Assembly: GCA_002309955.1 (NCBI GenBank)
Contig: DBXQ01000063.1
Coordinates: 176-19,903 of the forward strand
Length of the DNA stretch: 19,728 bases
Source of the DNA: Bacteroidales bacterium UBA1208
GTDB lineage: Bacteria; Bacteroidota; Bacteroidia; Bacteroidales; P3
Direction: 5' to 3'
Below, piece after piece: positions 1-8,559 of this stretch. The notes beneath the pieces are model-generated. The model saw nothing but the letters and a program-made list of their open reading frames with translations, ran no database searches and had not been told where the DNA came from. Made by a program: the position numbers and the translations under genes. Numbering within the stretch: the stretch's first letter is position 1; each line of letters begins with the position of its first letter.

Positions 1-1
1 T

Positions 2-48
2 CCCATCGTTCTTCCTCCACAAAAGGGGAACTGAGGAAGAACAATGGG
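2..48. repeat. 16-bp inverted repeat (hairpin) at window edge
   Basis: Bases 2-17 and 33-48 are inverted copies of each other with one mismatch and a 15-nt loop. It lies about 115 bases beyond the stop of the DjlA-like gene, in a stretch (1-162) where I see no credible gene. No T-run follows it on the plus strand, and the minus-strand continuation is outside the window, so I cannot say whether it terminates transcription or belongs to a larger repeat. Confidence 0.6.
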
Positions 49-162
49 TGAAGGGTGGGCGAAACATTGTCGAAACTCAAATGAATAATTGATGTTTTTC
101 GGGGGGTCTGACGGTTCCCGCAAGGGGTTCCGGCCACGGGTTGACGCCATAGCCATTACTGG

Positions 163-1032
163 TCACTTCATACCCCTTGCGGTTTTGATTTGCTCGTAGG
201 CTTCGTTGATTTTGCGGAACTGGGCTTCGGCGTTTTTTTTCACTTCTTCGCCCATGGTCTCTACTTTGTCGGGGTGGTATTTCATGGCTAACCGGCGGTA
301 GGCTTTTTTCACTTCGTCGTCGGTGGCGGAGCTGTCGAGTCCCAGCACTTTGTAGGGGTCGGCATGGGTGTAGGAGGAGTATGGACGGCTGTTGTTCGAG
401 TAGCCGCTGTTTCCTGTGTCGCTTTGGCGGCTGTAGCGGGAGCTGACGTGGCGGGTGTACATGGACACGTAGTCGCGCTGGTTGATGCCGAGTCTTCCGC
501 ACAGTATCCTCATGATGGTGTTTTCGTGGGTGGTGTAGGTGTTGTCGGCCACGGAGAGGCCGAAGAGGAAGTCCGCCATGTGGTAGCGTGTGTTGTAGTC
601 GGTGTTCTGCTTGATCTGTAGGCAGACGGCGTCAAGGTCGATATATGTCTCGGGTTTGACGAGGTCGCGAAGCATTCCTAAGAGTGCCTTGCCTTTTTCT
701 TCGCCGTAGTTTTTGGCGAGGAAGCGCTTGACGTAGTCGAGTTCGGAACGGTGCACGGTGCCGTCGGCTTTCATCACGGAGGCTATCAGCACGAGCAGCG
801 CCACGTCGATGTCGTCCTGTGTGCCGGTGTTGCGGAAGCGTCCGTGGCTGTTGTTGCGCGGCGTGCCGTCGGCACCCATGGAATAATCGCTGTCTCCTAT
901 TTTGTGGTTGAACCGGGGGAATTCCTGCGCATTGTTTTCTATAGTGCGTCCGACAATGTAGCCTATCAAGGCCCCGATGGGACCCAGGGAAACCCAGCCT
1001 ACGCCGGTCAATATCCATTTTGTTACGCCCAT
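163..1032 (-). CDS. Membrane-anchored TerB-DnaJ domain protein (DjlA-like co-chaperone)
   Basis: 289 residues. A glycine-rich hydrophobic segment at about 7-30 should anchor the protein in the inner membrane. It is followed by a TerB-like helical domain (about 73-195), a Ser/Tyr/Asn-rich linker (about 196-223) and a C-terminal J domain (about 225-286) that keeps the HPD tripeptide at 253-255, which stimulates Hsp70 ATPase activity. This order (TM, TerB-like, linker, J) is that of DjlA-type co-chaperones, which recruit DnaK to the membrane; the client is unknown. The ATG at 1032 was chosen because translation upstream of it is low-complexity Arg/His/Pro-rich shadow sequence of the neighbouring protease gene, whereas the protein beginning MGVTKW is coherent. 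It starts 23 bases after the protease stop, so it is probably the last gene of that transcription unit. Confidence 0.88.
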   Translation of the reverse strand: MGVTKWILTGVGWVSLGPIGALIGYIVGRTIENNAQEFPRFNHKIGDSDYSMGADGTPRNNSHGRFRNTGTQDDIDVALLVLIASVMKADGTVHRSELDYVKRFLAKNYGEEKGKALLGMLRDLVKPETYIDLDAVCLQIKQNTDYNTRYHMADFLFGLSVADNTYTTHENTIMRILCGRLGINQRDYVSMYTRHVSSRYSRQSDTGNSGYSNNSRPYSSYTHADPYKVLGLDSSATDDEVKKAYRRLAMKYHPDKVETMGEEVKKNAEAQFRKINEAYEQIKTARGMK

Positions 1033-1055
1033 GGTTGTGTGTTGTGGTTTATGTG

Positions 1056-4000
1056 TTATTGTATGATAAGTTTTTGTGAGGCCACTCCTGCAGTGGTGGT
1101 GTGGGTGACGAAATACACGCCGGGAGGAAGTCCGTGGGTGTCGATTTGGGTATGGTCGCCCGTGGCAGGGATTCGCATCAGCTCGCGCCCCACGGCGTCG
1201 AGTACGGCCACCTGCCCGCCCGGGCCGTCGGCCGCCTTTTGCGTCCACACGACGGGGGCGTTGGCGGCGGCGGGGTTGGGATATAGACGGAATTCGGCCA
1301 CGCTTTTCTGCGCATCGGGGGTGGAGATGCCCTCGCCGAGGAATTCCACCGAGAACGAGCAGGCGGTACCGTACTCGATGATGTCGTAGATCCGGAAGGA
1401 GCGTTCGGGCGTACCGTCGGCGGTGAAGGGATGGGGGTTGGTATGGGGGCCGAACTCGGTGCGTCCCTGTTCGTGGCTGAAGATGCACTGGCTTGGGCTG
1501 CCGTCTACGGTGTCGATTTCGCTGTCGGGGCGGAACAGGTAGAAGGCGTTGGGGATGGTGGCGAAATCGGCAAACCCGTTGCCGCCGTGCCATATGTCGT
1601 GTTTCAGCGTGTCCATCCATCGCCCGATTTTGAGTCCGCTGTATGGCAGGGCGTCCTCGTAAGGATCTCCCGCATTGCGATATTCAATGGTGTACCATTG
1701 GTTGGAGTCGATGGCAGACTTGATGTAATAGAGGTTGTTTTCGGCCGAGCTGCCGTTGCTGTAGATGAAATAGGTTCCGTTGCGGGTGATCTGTTTCGGT
1801 TCGTCGCCAAGGTGGAGGAATTTATGCTTGTAGATGGCTGCGGGATGGCACATTTGTCCCGAACAAAGGATGTCGAAGGGGACGACGGTCACATGGGTGT
1901 GATGATTGTAGTGGTATAGGTCGGGGAGCCCGAGGGAATGGCACATTTCGTGACAGAAAACGCGGGTGGAGAAGTAGTCGGAACCCGCGCCTTCGAACTC
2001 GAAATTGAAGGTGTTGAGACGTTTGCCGTTGATGGTGACGGTGTAGCCCACGGAATCGTGCGGGAAGAATTCCATATGGGGCCAGAGCATTTCCCCCCAG
2101 CTGTCGACGTCGCCTTGGACGATTATCGACAGGTTGTCGATATTGCCGTCGTCGTTACCGTCGAGGTTGACATCTGCGTCCACCAAATGGAGGGAATCGA
2201 TGTAGCGGGCTATGCGGGCTATAAGCTGCGCCTCGAGCATGGAGATGCCTGTCTGGGGGTTGGGGGTGGTATAGCCGTTCGGATTGTCGTCGCTGTAGGG
2301 GCGGAAGCAGGAGCGCGGCATGGGGTCGGTATAGGATGTAATCTGCCCGCTGCGGTGTTGGCGCGCAAAGGCGGTGTTGAAAAGGATATGCCCATACGAT
2401 ATGGCGTCGAAGAAATTATAGACGCTGTTACCCGAACCTGTAAACATTTCGCGGAAGACGGGGAATATGGTGCCGATTTCGGGATCACCGTTAAAGCGCA
2501 CAAAAACGACCAGGTTGGTGAGGTTGCGATAGGTGGTGTCGACGATTTCGAAATCGACCTCATACGTATGCTCGACGTCGTCCATGTAGTGTGTTCTATC
2601 TTCCATGATGCCGGCATAAAAGGAGTCTCGGCTGAACTGCATCAATGCAATGTAGCTGCCAGGCTCCAAATCCAAGGGATAGGCGAAGGGGCACCACACG
2701 GTGTCGCCGGGAGCAACACGAACCCGCCGCCCGTCGACACAGCCATAATAGGAGCCACCCGAACGTGAGTAGATGTTCACACCGAAAAACCAGCTCCCGA
2801 CGCTGTCGCCGACATTGGTGATGCTGTAATGGCCCCTGATGCTGTCACCGCGGTGGAACCGGGGGCTCGCAAGCGTCAAATCGCTGCCCAGGACCATAAC
2901 CGCACGGGCTGGTTCGAGATTGAAGAGGGCGTACTGCATATAAGAAAAGTCATATTGCGGAACGGGACGCATGGCAGAAGTGGAGAAGTAGCCGTTTCCT
3001 GTGCCGTCCCACCCCCAGTTGATATGGAACATACCATTGGTGTCGTAACCGTCGAGCACAAACGCATGGGCTCCAGCCAGAGTCCCCTCGCCGTCGTTCC
3101 GGTACGACTGGCCTGCATAAAGCACCGGCCGCCCCGCTGCCAAATCGGTCATAATCATATTATCCCATTCGGCATCCGAATGGTTTCCACGGAAATCCTG
3201 ATAGCTGTCCATACTGTAATGGAAGAAATGCCTCATGCCCGCAAGGCAGTTCTGAACGCTCGTACCCGAACTGCCCCTGCAATCGGAATTATACCCCATA
3301 TTGCTTGCCACACCGCAATGATACAGCAGCGTGGCCACAGCATTCACCTCCGTCGCCGAACTGGAGTCCGACAATTTGAAAGGCATATTGGCATAGTCGT
3401 AGACTGTGGAGGAAAAATCGACACTCAATGTACCGTAATGCCAGCATGTGTCGTCCTCGCGGGAATATGAATGACTGCCATATCCATGCTGAGGGAATTG
3501 CCAGTAGCGCATAATCTGAGCCATAGCCAAAGCGACACACCCCACAGTGGGATGATTGCCGAAACGAGCCATCGTACTGTCGGAGGCATAAGTGCTGTCG
3601 TACGGGACGAGACTATTGTATCCATGGCGGTATTGGTTCCATTCTGTCAAAAGTAACGGTGCTATGCTGTCCGGCAGGGCATCCTTGGCGGGAGCCGAGA
3701 CCTCGGTCATTTCATCGGGATACAAAACATCCAGCTGCTCCAGCTGGTGCTGGTACTCACCCAGCCAGTACCTCATGTTGTCGGGCATGGCTGCAGGGCT
3801 CACCCTTCCTGTACGGGAATAACCCAATACCGTACGGGCACGACTGTCGCCGCTCACTACGACAAAACCACCACCCTCGATATTGAAAACAGCCACGCGG
3901 TCAATATCCTCTAAGGCCACCCGACTGATTGCGACCGACTTGGCTGCACCCATTCGCAAAGCCCACTGTCTTGCATTCTCCTCCATCTGGCGGGAATCCA

Positions 4001-4064
4001 ATTTCTGGGCACCCGCCGCGGCAAACAGCATCATTGCCATAATAACGAGACAAAACTGCTTCAT
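1056..4064 (-). CDS. Secreted dual protease: C10 (streptopain-like) + M6-like metallopeptidase, T9SS type A sorting tail
   Basis: 1002 residues from the ATG at 4064. A signal peptide (1-19, cleavage at AGA|Q) is followed by a Spi/C10-type propeptide region (about 20-130) and a C10 cysteine peptidase domain. That domain has the nucleophile C176 in VGCVALAMAQ and H333 in GAHAFVLDGYD, followed by the family's INWGWDG motif (348-354). After an Ig-like stretch (about 390-510) comes an M6/immune-inhibitor-A-like metallopeptidase with H705-E706-x-x-H709 and D715 in HEMCHSLGLPD, preceded by an Asp/Asn-rich probable calcium loop (629-645). The last ~77 residues (FRLYPNP to KLIIQ) match T9SS type A sorting domains, so the protein should reach the cell surface or medium. 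Both active sites look intact. A TTG at 4076 in the same frame overlaps the upstream stop; the ATG puts the signal peptide first. The gene lies 8 bases after the AsmA-like stop. Streptopain and interpain A are C10 relatives; substrates here are unknown. Confidence 0.92.
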   Translation of the reverse strand: MKQFCLVIMAMMLFAAAGAQKLDSRQMEENARQWALRMGAAKSVAISRVALEDIDRVAVFNIEGGGFVVVSGDSRARTVLGYSRTGRVSPAAMPDNMRYWLGEYQHQLEQLDVLYPDEMTEVSAPAKDALPDSIAPLLLTEWNQYRHGYNSLVPYDSTYASDSTMARFGNHPTVGCVALAMAQIMRYWQFPQHGYGSHSYSREDDTCWHYGTLSVDFSSTVYDYANMPFKLSDSSSATEVNAVATLLYHCGVASNMGYNSDCRGSSGTSVQNCLAGMRHFFHYSMDSYQDFRGNHSDAEWDNMIMTDLAAGRPVLYAGQSYRNDGEGTLAGAHAFVLDGYDTNGMFHINWGWDGTGNGYFSTSAMRPVPQYDFSYMQYALFNLEPARAVMVLGSDLTLASPRFHRGDSIRGHYSITNVGDSVGSWFFGVNIYSRSGGSYYGCVDGRRVRVAPGDTVWCPFAYPLDLEPGSYIALMQFSRDSFYAGIMEDRTHYMDDVEHTYEVDFEIVDTTYRNLTNLVVFVRFNGDPEIGTIFPVFREMFTGSGNSVYNFFDAISYGHILFNTAFARQHRSGQITSYTDPMPRSCFRPYSDDNPNGYTTPNPQTGISMLEAQLIARIARYIDSLHLVDADVNLDGNDDGNIDNLSIIVQGDVDSWGEMLWPHMEFFPHDSVGYTVTINGKRLNTFNFEFEGAGSDYFSTRVFCHEMCHSLGLPDLYHYNHHTHVTVVPFDILCSGQMCHPAAIYKHKFLHLGDEPKQITRNGTYFIYSNGSSAENNLYYIKSAIDSNQWYTIEYRNAGDPYEDALPYSGLKIGRWMDTLKHDIWHGGNGFADFATIPNAFYLFRPDSEIDTVDGSPSQCIFSHEQGRTEFGPHTNPHPFTADGTPERSFRIYDIIEYGTACSFSVEFLGEGISTPDAQKSVAEFRLYPNPAAANAPVVWTQKAADGPGGQVAVLDAVGRELMRIPATGDHTQIDTHGLPPGVYFVTHTTTAGVASQKLIIQ

Positions 4065-4072
4065 GGCTTCAG

Positions 4073-6097
4073 TCAATTCTTGATTTCCACAATATACCCC
4101 TCCTGTTTCACCCCCCTGTCAGGCTGCGCGGCGGTAATGGTGAACTGCTTTTCCGACACGCCCAGTTCCTTCAGGTGGTGACGCAGAATCTTGTTACGGC
4201 GCTCGTGGTTCCCGGCTTCCTTGTCGCTGACACCGGGACGGGTGACCAATGTGAGGGTCAGCACCACGTTCTCGTCCATCTTGGCCAGATTGGCCACCTT
4301 GTCGATCTGGTAGAACTGTTCCGAGGTGAAATCATGTTCTTTCGGGTCGACAGCAATGAACATATTCCCTTGGTCGTCCACTGCGAGGCTGTCAAAAGCC
4401 CGGGCCGGGGAGGTGACGACTTTCACAATCAGATTGCCCAACGTCTTCCACACCAACTTCATATAGTTGAACTTCGGGTTGTCGATGTTGCCGCTTACAG
4501 GCACGGGCAGCATCACCTTCTCGTCCTTGTCCTTCAGGATATACAATGCAGCCCTCAAAGGCAGGTGCAGCTGGGGTTTCACGTCCTCACGCTTCTCCCC
4601 GAGGTTGGGTTTGAAAATGTCGATACGATTATCACCCTTCAGCTGACTGTTTCTGATAGTGTTAAGACTTGTGAAACTGAAGACGCCCTCGCTGAACGGC
4701 ATGCCGAAATAAGCCACCATGTAAGGATTCAGTTCCGTCAGTCTGAAATTTTTGATGCTCAGACGCAGCCGCTGGTTCAGTTTCCAGTCTGATATATTTC
4801 CCTCCCAGTCCACCATGGCCTTGCCGCCATTGGGGAGCGTGGCAAGCATGCGGGCGTTGTTATTCCCGGCCGTTGTGAGATTGGTGGCCTTCAGGTTCAA
4901 ATCCGTAACGGGGAACTCGAACTTGTCTGGCAACGTGTTGTCGACAAAGGTGAAGTCCACCCCTTTCACATCCAACACCCCCACGCGGAGCCGCAAGGGC
5001 GACGGAGCCGCTGCCGGAGCAGGCTGCACTGTGTCGGCGGCGGGTTCTTTGTCGGCAACCCCAGCGGAGTCGGCAACGGGCTGGGTAGCCAACAGACGCG
5101 ACAGGGTATTGGTGCTGTCGATGAAGAGCTCGTAGCGCATTTTCAAGCCCTCGATTTCAATCCGGTTGATATCATACACATTCTTGCCCGGGATTATCTG
5201 CCTGGCATCAATGCCCAGATGGTGCAGTTTGGCCACCGTTCCCAGCTCCTTGTCGCTCAGTTCAACACCGTTGAGGTTGGCCTTCACATTCAGGTTCATG
5301 TCCATCAGGCTGTCCAGTATCCCCATTGCCTGGGCTTCTACGTCGAGATGGCCGCGCAGCTGGTCCACATTCGCCACGTTCATCACATAAGGACGCACCT
5401 GGTCGAGGGCGAACCCCTCCAACCCTACCGTCACATCGAAATAGTTGTTGGCGGGATTCATTGCCGCCTTCACACTCAGACGACCCCCATCGTCGAAGGC
5501 TAACGCCAGTCCGGCGTCGGTGTTCTCGCTCCCACCGATAGTGAAGTCGGGCACTGCCAGATTCAAATCATTCATGCCCCAATGGCTCTGCCGCTGCACA
5601 TCGGTGTAGTTGAGTCTGCCGCGCACAATGTGCATATCGTGCAGGCTCACCACCCAACTGCTCGGCACAGTGTCCTCAGGCTCGTCCACCTCGGTCGAAT
5701 CCTGCTGGAAATGCTCTATAATGCTGGAGAAATTAAACCTGTTGCCGTCATGCAGCACCTCCACATCGAGTCCGGCAAGGGTAAGATGGCGCACATACAC
5801 CGTCTTGCCAAGCATCCGCAGCAGGCTCACCCCCACATCAAGGGTGTCGAATCCCGCAAAGGTGCTCTCACCGTCATCCTCATACACGGTAAGCCCCTTT
5901 ACCCTTACATGGCCGGTGAAAAGATTCACACCCACACCGTCGACATTCACCTTCCGACCAAGCAAATCCTCGCCGTGATTGTTCACATAATTGCGTGCGG
6001 CACATCCGCCGAACAGCGTCCCGCACAAAAACATCAGGATAAGCAACGCCGCCAGCGATGCCAAAACAATCCCGATAATTCTCAATAACTTTTTCAT
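4073..6097 (-). CDS. AsmA-like / DUF748-family envelope protein
   Basis: 674 residues. One N-terminal transmembrane segment (about 8-30) anchors a large predicted periplasmic region. The repeated short segments of the type GLDVEVLHDGNRFNFSSI and KGVDFTFVDNTL, and the closing region (about 585-672) with an OmpA-like helix-strand pattern, resemble DUF748/AsmA-type proteins. Relatives of this superfamily are elongated beta structures implicated in outer-membrane biogenesis and lipid transport; a specific role cannot be assigned here. An Ala/Pro-rich linker lies near residues 345-370. It is the first gene of the minus-strand unit with the dual protease and the TerB-DnaJ protein. A TATCTTTG promoter box lies 67 bases upstream of the ATG. 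Confidence 0.8.
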   Translation of the reverse strand: MKKLLRIIGIVLASLAALLILMFLCGTLFGGCAARNYVNNHGEDLLGRKVNVDGVGVNLFTGHVRVKGLTVYEDDGESTFAGFDTLDVGVSLLRMLGKTVYVRHLTLAGLDVEVLHDGNRFNFSSIIEHFQQDSTEVDEPEDTVPSSWVVSLHDMHIVRGRLNYTDVQRQSHWGMNDLNLAVPDFTIGGSENTDAGLALAFDDGGRLSVKAAMNPANNYFDVTVGLEGFALDQVRPYVMNVANVDQLRGHLDVEAQAMGILDSLMDMNLNVKANLNGVELSDKELGTVAKLHHLGIDARQIIPGKNVYDINRIEIEGLKMRYELFIDSTNTLSRLLATQPVADSAGVADKEPAADTVQPAPAAAPSPLRLRVGVLDVKGVDFTFVDNTLPDKFEFPVTDLNLKATNLTTAGNNNARMLATLPNGGKAMVDWEGNISDWKLNQRLRLSIKNFRLTELNPYMVAYFGMPFSEGVFSFTSLNTIRNSQLKGDNRIDIFKPNLGEKREDVKPQLHLPLRAALYILKDKDEKVMLPVPVSGNIDNPKFNYMKLVWKTLGNLIVKVVTSPARAFDSLAVDDQGNMFIAVDPKEHDFTSEQFYQIDKVANLAKMDENVVLTLTLVTRPGVSDKEAGNHERRNKILRHHLKELGVSEKQFTITAAQPDRGVKQEGYIVEIKN

Positions 6098-6163
6098 ATA
6101 CTAATTGTTAATGCATTCAGCCTGCCATGTTCCGAATCCCGGACATCGGCACAAGCCAAAATG

Positions 6164-6171
6164 CAAAGATA
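6164..6171 (-). promoter_or_regulatory. Predicted -7 box (TAnnTTTG type) for the AsmA-like gene
   Basis: The minus strand reads TATCTTTG, matching the Bacteroidetes TAnnTTTG -7 consensus. It shares the 12-base context GTATCTTTGCAT with the box ahead of lplA at 17053-17060. No convincing -33 TTTG was found at the usual spacing; that region is a poly-A/T tract. Confidence 0.55.
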
Positions 6172-6326
6172 CGAAAAAAAAAACAAACAACAACAATCCG
6201 TCGCGATACTGTTCCTCCTTGTCACACACCGCTGCCGCTGCACCTCTCCCCTGCTCCATACGCCTGCACACAGGTACGCTAATCGTCCCGACGAAGAAAA
6301 AAACATGATACTCCGAAAAAAAAATG

Positions 6327-6334
6327 TAACTTTG
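6327..6334 (+). promoter_or_regulatory. Predicted -7 box (TAnnTTTG type) for the plus-strand gene group
   Basis: TAACTTTG fits the Bacteroidetes consensus and is followed by CAT, as in the two minus-strand boxes. It faces the ECF-like gene, whose ATG is at 6511, implying a leader of roughly 170 nt. No clear -33 element is visible in the A-rich upstream sequence. Confidence 0.5.
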
Positions 6335-6347
6335 CATTTTAACATAC

Positions 6348-6366
6348 CCGTGGGCGAACCCCACGG
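6348..6366 (+). repeat. Leader hairpin with 7-bp GC-rich stem
   Basis: CCGTGGG (6348-6354) pairs with CCCACGG (6360-6366) around a 5-nt loop. It sits within about 10 nt of the predicted transcription start, so it could be a 5'-end stabilising stem or part of a regulatory leader. Confidence 0.45.
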
Positions 6367-6510
6367 CCAACGACACAATACATTAAACGACAAACAAATA
6401 ACCCATCGGCAAAACACCTAAACGGAGCGGGAGTTGCACAACGAAATCCGCAACGGCACCAACCCCGCCTACATCCAGACAAAGAACAACAAACCCAAAA
6501 ACAGAGAACC

Positions 6511-7035
6511 ATGAATACTGTCCTCAGCAAAAAATCAACAATCGCCCGTACTGCGATTATCGACGCTGCACTGGTAGCTGCAGCCTGTCTCATCCCCACA
6601 CTGTCGCACATCACGGCATTGCCCCTCTACAAGCTTAACCCCATGCTGTTGGTGCTATTGACCGGAATGATAGCTGTGCGCAGCCGCACCAACGCCTTCC
6701 TGCTGGCAGTGCTGCTGCCTGTCGTCTCCATGCTGGCAGTGGGTATGCCCACACCGCTCAAGGCACTCTGCATGGCCGCCGAGTTGCTCACCATTGTGGG
6801 CGCATACACCGCCCTGCAACGCATGTGGAAAGCAGCTGCCGCACGCCCATGGGCTTCTTTCGTAGCTATTGTTGCCGCTATGCTTTGCGGAAAAGGTGTC
6901 TATTACGCCCTCAAGGCTCTTGTAATAGCTCCCGATGCCCTGGTGACCACTCCCATCGCCACACAAGCCGTCGTCGCACTGGTAGCCGCCACCCTTTTCT
7001 GCACGGCCCAATACCTGATTGCCCGCAGCAAATAA
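6511..7035 (+). CDS. ECF-transporter S-component-like integral membrane protein
   Basis: 174 residues, almost entirely hydrophobic, with about six predicted membrane helices (near 11-30, 42-57, 60-77, 82-102, 113-128 and 147-169). The size, helix count and Pro/Gly motifs (LPLYKLNPMLLVLLTGM at 37-53) fit the substrate-capturing S subunit of energy-coupling-factor vitamin transporters. No ECF ATPase or T subunit gene adjoins it, which is usual for group II systems where S components share one energising module. The substrate cannot be read from the sequence. It begins the plus-strand gene group and is 17 bases ahead of the next gene. It could instead be another small membrane protein; the assignment rests on general resemblance. 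Confidence 0.6.
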   Translation: MNTVLSKKSTIARTAIIDAALVAAACLIPTLSHITALPLYKLNPMLLVLLTGMIAVRSRTNAFLLAVLLPVVSMLAVGMPTPLKALCMAAELLTIVGAYTALQRMWKAAAARPWASFVAIVAAMLCGKGVYYALKALVIAPDALVTTPIATQAVVALVAATLFCTAQYLIARSK

Positions 7036-7052
7036 CCCTTAGATTACCGATT

Positions 7053-7835
7053 ATGAAACGTCTTATCGCATACATCATGATGGCTGTCGGCCTGTCGTCG
7101 TCGGCACAAACAGCGTTGCCCGACAGCACGCAGAGCGTCTCGCACTACTTCTCGGTGAGCGCCAACACCCGCGTACGTTTTGCCCCGGGAAATCTTCAGT
7201 ACCAACCGCAGACGCACCTGTGGCGTTTTGCTTCGGCGCAGACCGAGACCATCGGCTGGCAGGAGAGCTACTCGTACTCCAAATACAGAGGATGGATCGA
7301 CCTCTTCGGCTGGGGCACGGCCTTGGCCCCGAACAACTATTCCGACCGCGACAACGAGTATGCCTTTGTCGACTGGGGGCTCTTCTGCGGACTGCCCACT
7401 GGCGAGGGACGGCAGTGGCGCACACTGAGTCTTGACGAGTGGACATACCTGTTGAGCCGCAGACCCCACGCCCGCCGGCTCTATGCCCTTGCCTATGTGT
7501 GCGGGCAGTATGGCCTGATACTGTTGCCCGACAACTGGCAGCGTCCCAAAGGCATCTACATGCGCACCGGTCCCAAAGAGGAAGGCACAAATGCCTACAA
7601 CACCGAGCGGTGGAAGGTGCTGGAAGCCGCGGGAGCAGTGTTCCTCCCCGCCGAGACACGTCGCGCCGGGACACAAACTCAAGGCAGCGCAGGAGCGTGC
7701 CACTACTGGACATCGACCCCCCATCCAAAACAAGAGGGACAGGCTTTGTATCTACTTGTTGACCAGTATCTACCACAGATAAAACCGGCACCACGGTCAC
7801 AAGGTCTCTCTGTCCGCTTAGTGCAAGACATTTAA
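7053..7835 (+). CDS. Secreted lectin-fold-like Bacteroidales protein, function unknown
   Basis: 260 residues from the ATG at 7053, chosen because it opens with a signal peptide (MKRLIAYIMMAVGLSSSAQ, cleavage near SSA|Q). The start of the mature protein, FSVSANTRVRFAPGNLQYQP, followed by WRFA, GWIDLFGWGT, QWRTLSLDEWTYL, LILLPDNW, a YWTS motif and a terminal GLSVRLV, is the signature of a large family of secreted proteins in gut and rumen Bacteroidales. Those motifs resemble C-type-lectin/FGE-sulfatase-like (FISUMP or DUF1566-type) folds, which suggests a binding rather than catalytic role. No lipobox or T9SS tail is present. The gene lies 17 bases after the membrane protein and 13 bases before the cytidylyltransferase, so all three may be cotranscribed. 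Confidence 0.7.
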   Translation: MKRLIAYIMMAVGLSSSAQTALPDSTQSVSHYFSVSANTRVRFAPGNLQYQPQTHLWRFASAQTETIGWQESYSYSKYRGWIDLFGWGTALAPNNYSDRDNEYAFVDWGLFCGLPTGEGRQWRTLSLDEWTYLLSRRPHARRLYALAYVCGQYGLILLPDNWQRPKGIYMRTGPKEEGTNAYNTERWKVLEAAGAVFLPAETRRAGTQTQGSAGACHYWTSTPHPKQEGQALYLLVDQYLPQIKPAPRSQGLSVRLVQDI

Positions 7836-7848
7836 CACCCTTTGCGTC

Positions 7849-8559
7849 ATGACCAATGTAGCAATCATATTGGCAGGCGGCACGGGTTCGCGAATGGGTG
7901 CCGACAGACCCAAGCAGTTTCTCCCTATCAACCCAGCCGACCAATCGCTGCAGGCCGAGACGGTGATTGAACACACGGTAAAGGCTTTCGAGGCAGCTCC
8001 CTCGGTGGATGAAATCACCATCGTGGTGCATCCCGGATGGGAAGAGTACATGCGCCATTTGGCACAACGCAACGATTGGCACAAGGTGAAACGCATCATA
8101 CAGGGCGGCGACGAACGGTACATGTCGAGTCTCAACGCCATAGCGGCCCATCTCGATTATCCCGACGACACCAATCTGCTGTTGCACGATGCCGCCCGCC
8201 CATGGGTAAGCCAAGAGGTGATTGCACGGGTGACTGAGGCACTGAAGAATCATGAGGCCGTGGCAGTGGGTATTCCCTCAACCGACACGGTGTGGGAAGT
8301 GCGGCAGGACTTCGACCGCGACTTGAGCAAATTCATAGCCCGCATACCTGAACGCCGCACCATGTGGCGCGCCCAGACCCCGCAGGCTTTCCGTCTGCCC
8401 CTGATACGCGACGCCTACCAATGCGCCCTGCAAGACCCCCAATTCCACGCCACAGACGACTGCGGTATAGTCCGCCGCTACCTCCCCGGCACCAAGATAA
8501 TCATCATCCCCGGCGAAGAACAGAACCGCAAAATAACCTTCGCCAACGACCTAAGGTAA
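7849..8559 (+). CDS. TarI/IspD-family CTP:sugar- or polyol-phosphate cytidylyltransferase
   Basis: 236 residues. The nucleotide-binding loop AIILAGGTGSRMG, the following PKQF, QGGDER, HDAARP, DTV and QTPQAF are the conserved blocks of the IspD/TarI family, which transfers CMP from CTP to methylerythritol 4-phosphate (IspD) or ribitol 5-phosphate (TarI). The AGG form of the loop, the IIQGGDER segment and a CDP-glycerol-type transferase two genes downstream favour a polyol-phosphate (TarI-like) role, but IspD cannot be excluded. Two oddities stand out. An insert (NPADQSLQAE) sits where family members have a short turn before the IEHT helix. The protein also ends at KITFANDLR, about ten residues short of the usual C-terminus; a one-base shift in the CTAAGGTAA run would continue as VIHMHLN to 8579. 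It begins 13 bases after the previous gene. Confidence 0.8.
   Translation: MTNVAIILAGGTGSRMGADRPKQFLPINPADQSLQAETVIEHTVKAFEAAPSVDEITIVVHPGWEEYMRHLAQRNDWHKVKRIIQGGDERYMSSLNAIAAHLDYPDDTNLLLHDAARPWVSQEVIARVTEALKNHEAVAVGIPSTDTVWEVRQDFDRDLSKFIARIPERRTMWRAQTPQAFRLPLIRDAYQCALQDPQFHATDDCGIVRRYLPGTKIIIIPGEEQNRKITFANDLR

Larger units (their letters stand above)
6098..6510. other. Divergent intergenic region (413 bases)
   Basis: No credible gene is visible. The short open frames here are Cys- and Arg-rich or poly-Lys translations without family resemblance. The stretch holds one TAnnTTTG-type box per strand (6164-6171 minus, 6327-6334 plus), long A-runs (6174-6183 and 6321-6324) and a 7-bp hairpin at 6348-6366. 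The part from about 6335 to 6510 is A/C-rich, contains no ATG on the plus strand and would be the 5' leader of the ECF-like gene. I did not recognise a known riboswitch core (no TPP CTGAGA or cobalamin GCCACTG signature). Confidence 0.6.

Noticed and set aside
1033..1620. N-terminal extension of the TerB-DnaJ protein
   Set aside because: The 196 extra codons lie inside the protease gene and translate to low-complexity Arg/His/Pro sequence; the ATG at 1032 gives a normal membrane-anchored protein.
6105..6421. Short open frames in the divergent intergenic region
   Set aside because: They are mutually overlapping on both strands, span promoter boxes and A-runs, and show no coherent protein features.
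6825..7052. N-terminal extension of the secreted lectin-fold-like protein
   Set aside because: It overlaps the ECF-like gene in another frame and hides the signal peptide that begins at 7053.
7075..8253. A 392-residue open frame on the minus strand
   Set aside because: It is the antisense shadow of the secreted lectin-fold-like protein and the cytidylyltransferase, both of which have recognisable motifs on the plus strand.
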